Source: Yersinia enterocolitica subsp. enterocolitica
GTDB lineage: Bacteria > Pseudomonadota > Gammaproteobacteria > Enterobacterales > Enterobacteriaceae
Direction: 5' to 3'
Assembly: GCF_901472495.1 (NCBI RefSeq)
Contig: NZ_LR590469.1
Coordinates: forward strand, 1,178,001 to 1,242,000
Length of the DNA: 64,000 nt
In this document: positions 41,716-49,797 of the stretch, piece by piece
Layout: each line of letters begins with the position of its first letter
Position numbering within the stretch: position 1 is the stretch's first letter
The notes under the pieces: model-generated
Told to the model about the DNA's origin: nothing
What the model saw: only the letters and a program-made list of their open reading frames with translations
Databases searched by the model: none
Position numbers and translations under genes: made by a program

Positions 41716-42054
41716 TTATTTAAAGTAAAACCATGCAGTCGTAATCAACCCATCATTGACTTCAAAGACAGCCATGCTCTCTATGGGTTCATCACTTAAC
41801 CCATGAATTGTTTCTAAATCAAACACCTTGTTACCCAGCACACTGCGTGAAATCAATTCAGCTCTTAAAACCGGAATATTAAAACGCTGGGTTCGATAGA
41901 AGTCGGTTAGTTGCTGTTTCCCCACCAGAGAAGGTGTGGTAGACGGCATTCGATATGCAATAAAAGAATCACTGAAATTTGCCACAAATGCAGTTAAATC
42001 ATGCTGATTGTAAGCATAAAACTGTTTTTCTACCGGCAATAGTGGATTTGACAT
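41716..42054 (-). CDS. NTF2/SnoaL-like protein
   Basis: A 112-residue protein with the cone-shaped NTF2/SnoaL fold pattern: VEKQFYAYNQHDLTAFVANFSDSF, then GKQQLTDFYRTQRF and FEVNDGLITTAWFYFK at the end. Members bind small hydrophobic molecules or isomerise steroids; no substrate can be deduced. Translation signal is weak. It has the same direction as the HhH gene, 44 bp apart. Confidence 0.8.
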   Translation of the reverse strand: MSNPLLPVEKQFYAYNQHDLTAFVANFSDSFIAYRMPSTTPSLVGKQQLTDFYRTQRFNIPVLRAELISRSVLGNKVFDLETIHGLSDEPIESMAVFEVNDGLITTAWFYFK

Positions 42055-42141
42055 AAATCACTCAAATGAATTTAAATTCACAAAAAATGAAAATAAATTC
42101 ATTTGCTCGGGTTGTCAAACAAAACCCTCAGATGACCGCGA

Positions 42142-42426
42142 TCAAAGCCGCTTCCGGGCTGCATTTTCCGCACTGAAAAACCACAGCTCTGGCAAACGGT
42201 GAGGATAAAAGCGAATTTCATAAGTATCTTTGAGTGGCGCCAAACGCCAACGCGGGCGGGCTTCGCGTTTAGGTTTTAAGAAGCGTAAACGGCCTCGGGC
42301 TCGTGCCGCTTGGGTATCTAATACCCAGGCAACAGAAGCCGATAATGGCTGACGAATAAATTCATCTTCGACGCTGATATCACAAATGCACAAATCCCTA
42401 TTCCTTGCAAAAATTGATACTGGCAT
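42142..42426 (-). CDS. Hypothetical protein, start abutting an ERIC
   Basis: About 94 residues, rich in Arg and Leu (ARARGRLRFLKPKREARPRWRLAPLKDTYEIRFYPHRLPELWFF). No family recognised. The frame continues into the ERIC element upstream (to 42498); the first ATG outside it is 42426, four bases from the ERIC end, without a ribosome site. The element may have removed the natural start, or a later start is used. Confidence 0.5.
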   Translation of the reverse strand: MPVSIFARNRDLCICDISVEDEFIRQPLSASVAWVLDTQAARARGRLRFLKPKREARPRWRLAPLKDTYEIRFYPHRLPELWFFSAENAARKRL

Positions 42427-42429
42427 GAT

Positions 42430-42554
42430 TATACTTAAAATAATTCGAGTTGCAGGAAGGCGGCAAGCAAATAAATCCAATGAGTTGACGCCAGTCAATC
42501 ATTCGGATGCGAGAGAGCGGCCAACACACATGCAGCTTGAAGTATGAGAGTATA
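42430..42554 (+). repeat. ERIC element
   Basis: 125 bp with ends TATACT and AGTATA, containing AATAATTCGAGTTGCAGGAA, GGCGGCAAGC and GCAGCTTGAAGTATGA, the Yersinia form of ERIC. Confidence 0.9.
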
Positions 42555-42833
42555 TTCTGAATCTGCGGTATTGAACCAACTGTTGCCCGCCAGAGATTTG
42601 ATCTGCATCACAAACCCTCTTTGTAGCCCATCAGTTGTAGTACCCGTGTCGTGGTATTAACACCAATAACTTGGCGAAACAAAAGCGATATAGCCTTTTA
42701 CCTAATGTATCGCGTAGAGTGGCAAGGTAAGTAATAATGACGTGTGCGGGCATATGCGCCCGATATACGGCTAATTATCTGATATGTTGTATTTTCATCG
42801 GGTAGGTTTGATGTCATTTTCGGAGCAAGATTG
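42555..42833. other. Upstream region of marC
   Basis: No gene seen. CGGGCATATGCGCCCG (about 42747-42762) is a short palindrome upstream of marC that may be an operator. Confidence 0.4.
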
Positions 42834-43517
42834 ATGCAGAGTATTCTCGAATTATTTAAAGCCATTGGCCTGGGCTTAGTGCTCCTATTGCCATTGGCAA
42901 ACCCATTAACGACAGTGGCTCTATTACTCGGCTTATCCGGCAATATGACCAGCGAAGAGCGGAATCATCAGTCGAAGATGGCGTCAATCTACGTCTTCTT
43001 TATTATGACGATTGCATTTTACGCCGGTCAGGTGGTGATGAATACCTTTGGTATTTCTATTCCAGGCCTGCGTATTGCAGGCGGTCTGATTGTGGCATTT
43101 ATTGGTTTCCGTATGCTTTTCCCACAACAATCAGCGGAAGACACTCAGTTAGAAGCAAAATCACAGGATTTAAAGCAGCGCAAATCAATCAATATTGCCT
43201 TTGTACCTTTAGCCATGCCCAGTACTGCCGGGCCAGGTACCATCGCCATGATAATCAGTTCCGCCGCCTCGATAAAAGGTCATGACATGTTCAGCCCATG
43301 GGTCGTCACTGTGGCTCCGGTACTGATTTTCCTCAGCGTTTCGCTGATTTTATGGGGTTCGTTGCTCAGTTCAGGCGCAATTATGCGTTGGGTCGGTAAG
43401 AGTGGTATTGAGGCAATTTCACGGCTGATGGGGTTCTTGCTGGTCTGCATGGGGGTGCAATTTATTATTAATGGCGTGCTGGATATTATTGCCAATTACC
43501 AGCCGGTTGTTGCATAA
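42834..43517 (+). CDS. marC: MarC-family inner-membrane protein
   Basis: A 227-residue membrane protein with six hydrophobic segments, very close to E. coli MarC (GLVLLLPLANPLTTVALLLGLSGNM; FGISIPGLRIAGGLIVAFIGFRMLFPQQ; NIAFVPLAMPSTAGPGTIAMIIS). Function is unknown; it is not needed for multiple antibiotic resistance in E. coli. ATG 42834 has GGAG eight bases upstream; the TTG in front of it is not needed. Followed by an ERIC and a terminator. Confidence 0.92.
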   Translation: MQSILELFKAIGLGLVLLLPLANPLTTVALLLGLSGNMTSEERNHQSKMASIYVFFIMTIAFYAGQVVMNTFGISIPGLRIAGGLIVAFIGFRMLFPQQSAEDTQLEAKSQDLKQRKSINIAFVPLAMPSTAGPGTIAMIISSAASIKGHDMFSPWVVTVAPVLIFLSVSLILWGSLLSSGAIMRWVGKSGIEAISRLMGFLLVCMGVQFIINGVLDIIANYQPVVA

Positions 43518-43534
43518 CGCATTATTTAGAATAT

Positions 43535-43659
43535 ATACCCTAAATAATTCGAGTTGCAGGCAGGCGGCAAGCGAGAGAACCTGATGAGCTTACTGAAGTA
43601 AGTGATTTGGGTGATTGAGTATAAGCCAACGTATATGCAGCTTGCAGTATGACCGGTAT
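43535..43659 (+). repeat. ERIC element after marC
   Basis: 125 bp with ends ATACCC and GGTAT; contains CTAAATAATTCGAGTTGCAG and GAGCTTACTGAAGTAAGTG, 18 bp after the marC stop, so it is in the 3' part of its mRNA. Confidence 0.92.
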
Positions 43660-43666
43660 GGAAGGA

Positions 43667-43722
43667 AACGCTAGCCGATGTTTATACTGATGCGATATCC
43701 ATAAACTACATCGGTTAGCGTT
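43667..43722. terminator. Bidirectional terminator of marC and emtA
   Basis: A 15-bp stem AACGCTAGCCGATGT/ACATCGGTTAGCGTT with one G-T pair, followed by TTTT on the plus strand; the loop is about 26 bases. Confidence 0.75.
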
Positions 43723-43728
43723 TTAATA

Positions 43729-44391
43729 TTACTCTGACATCGCCCGGTAAGCGGTATCGACTTTCCACAAATAACGTGGCGCTTGTGCGGCCGGATGTTT
43801 CTTCTGTATATGCTGATAAAATTCGTTCGGGCTAAGACTATTAATTTTATTCACTGCCAGGCGTTTATCTGAAGAAAACGTCCGCAGCATCGCCCCCGCA
43901 CCATTGGCATAAGAAACGATAGTTGCATAGCGTAATGTTTGCGGATCACTAATTCCCGCTAACTGCTGATTTTGCAAAATATTGATATAAGCCGTCCCAA
44001 TATCAATATTCTTCACCGGATCTTTTAATTCACCAGAACTGGGTTGACCATTGCGCCCTTTCATACGGTACGCATCACGACCCGCAGTAGAGGCTTTAAT
44101 TTGCATCAGCCCTACGGCATTTGAAGTACTCACTACATCAGGATTATAACCAGACTCCACTTGAATAATGGCTTTAATCAAAGTTTCATCAACACCATAA
44201 TGGCTGGCTGCTTGTTTAATTACATCGCTATACGCAACTGTAGTTGAACCTGCGCTGCTTTTCGGTGCATTCAGGAAACCACCCTCAGGTGCTTTTTTGA
44301 ACCACCCGTTATTTGCTTGCGGTGGAGGGGTTTGTTTCGCACACCCTGCCAGCAATAAAATTGCCATTAGGCAACCGACTTTTGGATTCAC
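43729..44391 (-). CDS. emtA: Membrane-bound endolytic murein transglycosylase EmtA
   Basis: A 220-residue outer-membrane lipoprotein that cuts peptidoglycan chains. Signal peptide with lipobox LLLAGC; SLT domain with the catalytic Glu in IKAIIQVESGYNPDVVS and motifs NAVGLMQIKASTAGRDAYR and YATIVSYANGAGAMLRTFSS as in E. coli EmtA/MltE. Start is GTG 44391 after GGGGAA. Slightly longer than the E. coli protein (203 aa) because of a linker after the lipobox. Confidence 0.93.
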   Translation of the reverse strand: MNPKVGCLMAILLLAGCAKQTPPPQANNGWFKKAPEGGFLNAPKSSAGSTTVAYSDVIKQAASHYGVDETLIKAIIQVESGYNPDVVSTSNAVGLMQIKASTAGRDAYRMKGRNGQPSSGELKDPVKNIDIGTAYINILQNQQLAGISDPQTLRYATIVSYANGAGAMLRTFSSDKRLAVNKINSLSPNEFYQHIQKKHPAAQAPRYLWKVDTAYRAMSE

Positions 44392-44560
44392 AGTATTCCC
44401 CGTGCTGATAAGCCGTTTGGTAGCATATACAAGTTGTCACCTCGTCCAAATAGATTTTTTGGCCTAGTTTGACCATTATCAACATAATGATCAGGCTATA
44501 TTCGGTAACTATCGGTAAGTTTTAGTTTATTGTATGGCGAGGCTTGACTTCACCCTCAAT

Positions 44561-44579
44561 GATATTGATAATCATTTTC
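44561..44579 (+). promoter_or_regulatory. Fur box of the yfeABCD operon
   Basis: GATATTGATAATCATTTTC matches 17 of 19 positions of the Fur consensus. It lies 24 bp before the yfeA start and inside the longer open frame, which confirms the ATG at 44603. Confidence 0.85.
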
Positions 44580-44602
44580 ATTTAAAGAAAGGGAACATCG
44601 CC

Positions 44603-45571
44603 ATGTTTATTAAGCAAAAAATACCCTACCTGCACTCTATTAGCGGCTTGACGCCTCGTTTTTTACATACCATGACCTTGTTTACAGTCGTGGCAATTTC
44701 ATTGCTGATGAACACCTCTGCATGGGCAGAAAACCAGCCAAACGATTCAAATAAAAAATTCAAAATTGTGACAACGTTCACAATCATTCAGGATATCGCG
44801 CAAAATGTCGCCGGTGATGCTGCCATTGTTGAATCAATCACTAAACCCGGTGCTGAAATTCATGACTATCAGCCGACCCCACGCGACATCGTGAAAGCAC
44901 AGTCAGCAGACCTGATTTTATGGAATGGCATGAATCTGGAGCGCTGGTTTGAGCGTTTCTTTGAAAATATTAAAGATGTTCCTTCGGCAGTGGTGACTGA
45001 TGGCATCACACCACTCCCCATTCGTGAAGGGCCTTATAAAGGCATTCCCAACCCTCATGCCTGGATGTCACCGTCAAACGCATTGATCTATATTGAAAAT
45101 ATTCGCAAGGCACTGGTCGAGCACGATCCTGCTCATGCTGAGACTTACAATCGCAATGCCAAAGCCTACGCAGAAAAAATTGCGGCATTGGATGCCCCGC
45201 TGCGCGAGCGTTTATCCCGAATTCCGCAAGAACAGCGCTGGCTGGTCACCAGTGAAGGCGCTTTTAGCTATCTGGCAAAAGATTATGGCTTCAAAGAGGT
45301 TTATTTATGGCCAATCAATGCTGAAGAGCAAGGCTCACCGCAGCAGGTGCGTCGTGTCATTGATACCATGCGCACCAATAAAATCCCGGTAATATTTAGT
45401 GAAAGCACTATTTCTGATAAACCCGCCAGGCAAGTCAGCAAAGAAACCGGTGCGCAATACGGTGGGGTGTTATATGTTGATTCTTTATCGAATGAGAAAG
45501 GACCCGTTCCTACTTATATCGATTTGATTAACACCACAGTGCAAACTATCGCGAAAGGATTTGGTCAATGA
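44603..45571 (+). CDS. yfeA: Iron/manganese ABC transporter substrate-binding protein YfeA
   Basis: A 322-residue periplasmic cluster A-I metal-binding protein, nearly identical in its mature part to Y. pestis YfeA: signal peptide ending NTSAWA, metal ligands in GAEIHDYQPTPRD (His), NPHAWMSP (His), SEGAFSYLAKDYG (Glu) and the Asp in LYVDSLS. Delivers Fe(II)/Mn(II) to YfeCD. The frame opens at 44534 but the Fur box lies there. Its stop overlaps the yfeB start. Confidence 0.96.
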   Translation: MFIKQKIPYLHSISGLTPRFLHTMTLFTVVAISLLMNTSAWAENQPNDSNKKFKIVTTFTIIQDIAQNVAGDAAIVESITKPGAEIHDYQPTPRDIVKAQSADLILWNGMNLERWFERFFENIKDVPSAVVTDGITPLPIREGPYKGIPNPHAWMSPSNALIYIENIRKALVEHDPAHAETYNRNAKAYAEKIAALDAPLRERLSRIPQEQRWLVTSEGAFSYLAKDYGFKEVYLWPINAEEQGSPQQVRRVIDTMRTNKIPVIFSESTISDKPARQVSKETGAQYGGVLYVDSLSNEKGPVPTYIDLINTTVQTIAKGFGQ

Positions 45572-46458
45572 ACACTGCTGTTTTTGTCCGCCCGGAGTTG
45601 ATAGTAGATAACGTCACTGTCACCTATAACAATGGGCATACTGCCATTTACGACGCCAGTTTCTCACTAATGGGTGGGACTATCTGCGCACTGGTCGGCG
45701 TCAACGGGAGCGGTAAATCTACCCTGTTTAAAAGCATCATGGGGCAAGTGAAGCCCAGTGTGGGCAAAGTAGAACTGAGCAATAAGCCAATTAGCCATGC
45801 ATTAAAGCAAAATACTATTGCCTACGTTCCGCAGACGGAAGATGTAGACTGGAATTTTCCGGTATTAGTCGAAGACGTTGTCATGATGGGCCGCTACGGG
45901 AAAATGAATTTTTTGCGCATTCCGAGTCGCGAAGATAAAGCCATTGTTGATAAGGCTATTGAGCGGGTCGGATTAACCGCATTGCGTTCACGTCAGATAG
46001 GCGAACTGTCCGGCGGGCAGAAAAAACGCGTGTTTCTGGCGCGAGCACTGGCCCAGCAAGGTACTGTATTGCTGCTAGATGAGCCATTCACCGGTGTTGA
46101 TGTCAAAACGGAAAATGCCATCATAGATTTGTTGCGGGCGTTGCGTGATGAAGGTCACCTGATTTTGGTTTCGACCCACAACCTCGGCAGTGTGCCAGAG
46201 TTTTGTGATCATGTGATTCTGATTAATCAAACGGTACTGGCCGCAGGCCCAACAGAAACCACCTTTACTCAAAAGAACCTGGAAATGACCTTTGGTGGCG
46301 TACTGCGCCATATCAACCTGTCGGGGAACACGCTGCACGACGATAATGATCCACGCACTGTGACAGTCATCACCGATGACGAGCGCCCAGCGGTATTTTA
46401 TGGTCATACCAAAAATGATCCACCGGCACAAAGCCAGTCGAAGGAGAGCAATCCCTGA
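45568..46458 (+). CDS. yfeB: Iron/manganese ABC transporter ATP-binding protein YfeB
   Basis: A 296-residue ABC ATPase: Walker A GVNGSGKST, Q-loop YVPQTEDVDWNFPV, signature LSGGQKKRV, Walker B VLLLDEPF and H-loop VSTHNLG. The first codon overlaps the yfeA stop; the last overlaps yfeC. Confidence 0.97.
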   Translation: MNTAVFVRPELIVDNVTVTYNNGHTAIYDASFSLMGGTICALVGVNGSGKSTLFKSIMGQVKPSVGKVELSNKPISHALKQNTIAYVPQTEDVDWNFPVLVEDVVMMGRYGKMNFLRIPSREDKAIVDKAIERVGLTALRSRQIGELSGGQKKRVFLARALAQQGTVLLLDEPFTGVDVKTENAIIDLLRALRDEGHLILVSTHNLGSVPEFCDHVILINQTVLAAGPTETTFTQKNLEMTFGGVLRHINLSGNTLHDDNDPRTVTVITDDERPAVFYGHTKNDPPAQSQSKESNP

Positions 46459-47342
46459 TGCTGGAAATCTTACTGCAACCCTTTAACTACAATTACATGG
46501 TCAAGGCCATTTGGGTCAGCGCGATTGTTGGTGCCGTCTGTGCTTTCTTATCCGCTTATTTAATGCTGAAAGGCTGGTCGCTGATGGGGGATGCGCTCTC
46601 TCACTCCGTGGTACCCGGCGTCGCTGGCGCGTATGCCCTCGGCCTGCCCTATGCAGCAGGGGCATTCTTTACCGGTATGCTCGCCGCATTGGCAATGACT
46701 TTAGTGCGCCACATCACTCGCCTGCGTGAAGATGCCATTATCGGTTTTATCTTCTCCACCTTCTTTGCCGTCGGGCTGCTCATTGTTTCGCTCAATCCCA
46801 CCTCGGTCAATGTGCAGTCGATCATTTTCGGCAATATTTTGGGCATCGCCGATGAAGATGTGCTGCAAGTCGAAATCATTATTTTGATCTCTTTTGTGAT
46901 TTTGTGTCTGATTTGGAAAGATTTGCTGGCAGTGTTTTTCGATGAAAGTCATGCCATGTCAATTGGTTTGTCACCACTGCGCTTAAAGATTTTATTCTTC
47001 ACCTTATTAAGTGCTTGTACGGTGGCGGCGTTGCAAACTGTCGGGGCGATTCTGGTAATTGCTATGGTCGTCACACCGGGTGCCACCGCCTACTTGCTGA
47101 CAGACCGTTTCAGCCGTTTGCTGGTGATAGCGATTGCCATCGGCGCATTTACCAGCGCCTTTGGTGCCTATCTCAGTTTCTATCTTGATGGCGCAACAGG
47201 TGGAGTTATCGTCACCTTACAAACCGTCGTGTTCCTACTGGCCTTTTTCTTCGCCCCCAAACACGGTTTATTGGCGACGCGCTATCAATCGCGTCAGAAG
47301 CGCCGTCACCCTGCGGCCTCTCACCCGGAGGATAATGCATGA
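46458..47342 (+). CDS. yfeC: Iron/manganese ABC transporter permease YfeC
   Basis: A 294-residue ABC-3-type permease with about eight helices; LKGWSLMGDALSHSVVPGVAGAY and QTVGAILVIAMVVTPGATAYLL are typical. It forms the channel with YfeD. Overlaps yfeD by 4 bp. Confidence 0.96.
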   Translation: MLEILLQPFNYNYMVKAIWVSAIVGAVCAFLSAYLMLKGWSLMGDALSHSVVPGVAGAYALGLPYAAGAFFTGMLAALAMTLVRHITRLREDAIIGFIFSTFFAVGLLIVSLNPTSVNVQSIIFGNILGIADEDVLQVEIIILISFVILCLIWKDLLAVFFDESHAMSIGLSPLRLKILFFTLLSACTVAALQTVGAILVIAMVVTPGATAYLLTDRFSRLLVIAIAIGAFTSAFGAYLSFYLDGATGGVIVTLQTVVFLLAFFFAPKHGLLATRYQSRQKRRHPAASHPEDNA

Positions 47343-48226
47343 ACACATTGTTCAGTCTGGTGAGCGAACCGTTCGCCTATCCTTTTATGCAACGGGCGAT
47401 AGTCGCCGCGATTATCACCGGTGTGGTGTGCGCGGTGTTATCTTGCTACCTGGTATTAAAAGGTTGGTCATTAATGGGAGATGCCATCTCTCACGCCGTG
47501 TTACCGGGCATAGTGTTGGCCTTTTGGCTCGGTATCCCATTGGTTATCGGTGCTTTTGTCTCGGGGATCTTTTGTGCGGTCGCCACGGGCTACTTAAAAG
47601 AAAACAGTCGGGTTAAAGAAGATACCGTTATGGGGATTGTCTTCTCTGGCATGTTCGCTTTCGGCCTGGTGCTATTTTCTCGCATGGATACCGATCAGCA
47701 CCTGAGCCATATTTTGTTCGGTAATATGCTGGGTATTTCGCTAGCGGAACTGAAGCAAACGCTGTGGATCGCCGGCTTCACATTGTTAGTTGTGCTATTA
47801 AAACGTAAAGACTTCATGCTGTACTGTTTTGACCCAAACCATGCCCGCGTCATTGGGTTACCGGTTAAGTTATTGCACTATGGTTTACTCTGTTTGCTGG
47901 CATTAACTATCGTGGCTTCATTACAGGCGGTGGGGGTTATTTTAGTTATCGCTATGTTGATAGCACCCGGCATTATCGCCTTTATGGTTTGTCGCAGTTT
48001 TGATCAAATGTTAGTTGTAGCTACTGTCGTTTCGGTGGTCGCGTGCGTATTAGGCACCTTAATCAGCTTCCATATTGATGGCGCTACGGGGCCTTGCATT
48101 GTCATTATTCAGGCACTGTTCTTTGTTATTGCGCTTATTTATAACCATATGACTAAAGGCCATCCAATAGCCTTAAAGGTCAAAGATGATAGTGTTAAAA
48201 ACGCACCAAAAGGTAAGCTGCTATAA
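47339..48226 (+). CDS. yfeD: Iron/manganese ABC transporter permease YfeD
   Basis: A 295-residue second permease, similar to YfeC (LKGWSLMGDAISHAVLPGIVLAF; QAVGVILVIAMLIAPGIIAFM). Last gene of yfeABCD. No obvious terminator follows; an ERIC-rich gap does. Confidence 0.96.
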   Translation: MNTLFSLVSEPFAYPFMQRAIVAAIITGVVCAVLSCYLVLKGWSLMGDAISHAVLPGIVLAFWLGIPLVIGAFVSGIFCAVATGYLKENSRVKEDTVMGIVFSGMFAFGLVLFSRMDTDQHLSHILFGNMLGISLAELKQTLWIAGFTLLVVLLKRKDFMLYCFDPNHARVIGLPVKLLHYGLLCLLALTIVASLQAVGVILVIAMLIAPGIIAFMVCRSFDQMLVVATVVSVVACVLGTLISFHIDGATGPCIVIIQALFFVIALIYNHMTKGHPIALKVKDDSVKNAPKGKLL

Positions 48227-48421
48227 TAAATTGAGCTTTACTCTATATCCTAAATAATTAGCTCAATCCGTCTTTTATTTGATCCGGCATGGGTATCCTT
48301 TGTGCATAGGCTCTTGTTCTATGCACTATAAAAAAGCTAACCTAATATTCTGTATTCAGGGCATTGGATTACAGGTAAGCAGCAAGCGAACCACTCTTCC
48401 ATTACTCAAGATGAAGGGCAA
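48227..48421. other. Gap after yfeD with pieces of a decayed ERIC
   Basis: TATATCCTAAATAATTAG (48243-48260) resembles the left end of an ERIC and ATTACAGGTAAGCAGCAAGCG (48369-48389) resembles its next block, with about 110 unrelated bases between. This may be a broken ERIC. Nothing else recognised. Confidence 0.35.
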
Positions 48422-48615
48422 ATACCCAAAATAATTCGAGTTACAGGAAGGCGGCAACTGAGTGACAAATCGGTGATAACCGATTTGAACAGCATTTATG
48501 CTAGCCCATCGGGTGAGCCTCACAGAGGCTCATTAATCCCCAAGAGCTGACATAAGTCAGGACTGGGGTAAGGGAAGGCAGCCAACGCACATGTAGCTTG
48601 AAGTATGCAGGGTAT
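48422..48615 (+). repeat. Long ERIC element (194 bp)
   Basis: Ends ATACCC and GGGTAT; contains AATAATTCGAGTTACAGGAA at the left and GCACATGTAGCTTGAAGTATG at the right. The core is longer by about 67 bp than the usual 127, with an extra segment (AACCGATTTGAACAGC...GAGGCTCATTAATCCCC). Such inserted forms are known in yersiniae. Confidence 0.85.
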
Positions 48616-48641
48616 AACTGGCAGCTGATAGGGGGTACATC

Positions 48642-49511
48642 ATGTGGCAAGCAGTGAATCGTCTGTTAAGTGAATATCTTGGGCCGGCTGAAATTAGGGA
48701 AAGAACCGAACTTCCCGGCGGAGATATTCATCAAGCCTGGCGCCTCAGCTATGGCGAAACTGAGGTTTTTGTCAAATGCGATACCCGTGAAATGCTGCCG
48801 ATATTTACCGCCGAGGCAGATCAACTCTCTTTATTGTCCCGCAGTAAAACGGTTCGGGTGCCAGAAGTCTATGGTGTCGGCAGTGATCGTGAATACAGTT
48901 TCTTGCTACTCGAATATCTTCCGCTTAAACCATTAGATGCTCACAGTGCCTATTGTTTGGGGCAACAATTAGCCCATTTACATCAATGGAGTGAACAACT
49001 TCAATTTGGGCTGGATTTTGATAATGATTTAGCCACCACGCCACAACCTAATAGTTGGCAACGCCGCTGGGCACAATTTTTCGCGGAACAGCGTATCGGC
49101 TGGCAATTACAATTGGCCGCCGAGAAAGGCATGTTATTTGGTGATATTGATCATATAACCCAATTGGTGCAAGAGCGTTTACAGAGCCATCAGCCGCAGC
49201 CTTCGTTATTACATGGTGATTTATGGCCAGCGAACTGTGCTGCCAGCATCAATGGCCCGGTTATTTTTGATCCCGCCTGCTATTGGGGTGACCGCGAATG
49301 TGACCTTGCCATGTTGCCGCTCTACCCTACACTTCCGGCACAGATTTATGATGGCTATCAGAGTATCTGGTCGCTCCCTGTCGGCTTTATTGAACGCCAG
49401 CCTATTTATCAACTTTATTACCTACTGAACCGCAGTAACTTATTCGGTGGTCAACATTGGATTAATGCGCAGAAAGCTGTGGAGCAACTGCTGCATCCCG
49501 AAAAGTTTTAG
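48642..49511 (+). CDS. yniA: Fructosamine kinase-family protein YniA
   Basis: A 289-residue kinase of the fructosamine/ketosamine-3-kinase family. The catalytic loop LLHGDLWPANCA, the metal motif VIFDPACYWGDRECDLAMLPLY and the Lys in TEVFVKCDTRE are present. E. coli YniA is thought to phosphorylate sugar-amine adducts; the substrate is not settled. It ends before a strong terminator. Confidence 0.92.
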   Translation: MWQAVNRLLSEYLGPAEIRERTELPGGDIHQAWRLSYGETEVFVKCDTREMLPIFTAEADQLSLLSRSKTVRVPEVYGVGSDREYSFLLLEYLPLKPLDAHSAYCLGQQLAHLHQWSEQLQFGLDFDNDLATTPQPNSWQRRWAQFFAEQRIGWQLQLAAEKGMLFGDIDHITQLVQERLQSHQPQPSLLHGDLWPANCAASINGPVIFDPACYWGDRECDLAMLPLYPTLPAQIYDGYQSIWSLPVGFIERQPIYQLYYLLNRSNLFGGQHWINAQKAVEQLLHPEKF

Positions 49512-49533
49512 TCTGCTCGTTGTCCGTCAATAG

Positions 49534-49573
49534 CACCCTGTGAGTTGGATATCTAACTCACAGGGTGTTTTTT
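49534..49573 (+). terminator. yniA terminator
   Basis: Perfect 13-bp stem CACCCTGTGAGTT/AACTCACAGGGTG with loop GGATATCT followed by six T. Confidence 0.95.
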
Positions 49574-49797
49574 ATGCCAGCAACATTCTGCAATAAATGA
49601 CTTTTTCTAAAAAAGTATGAACCAAACCACATATTAGATGCATTCCTTCCGTCTAATAATGACCGTAAACCCTGTTCTTTTTTGCCAGCGACAATTCCCG
49701 TTAAAAAGCGCTTACTTAAATAAAATCAAGAGCCTTCATTAAGGAAATACAACTCTCCTTAATAGGGACTCTATTGCCAATAATTGGGAGCCATACC
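49574..49797. other. Promoter region of the scp operon
   Basis: No gene. Holds the promoter of scpA; GGGAG lies eight bases before ATG 49798. I could not single out the promoter or a ScpR site. Confidence 0.4.
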
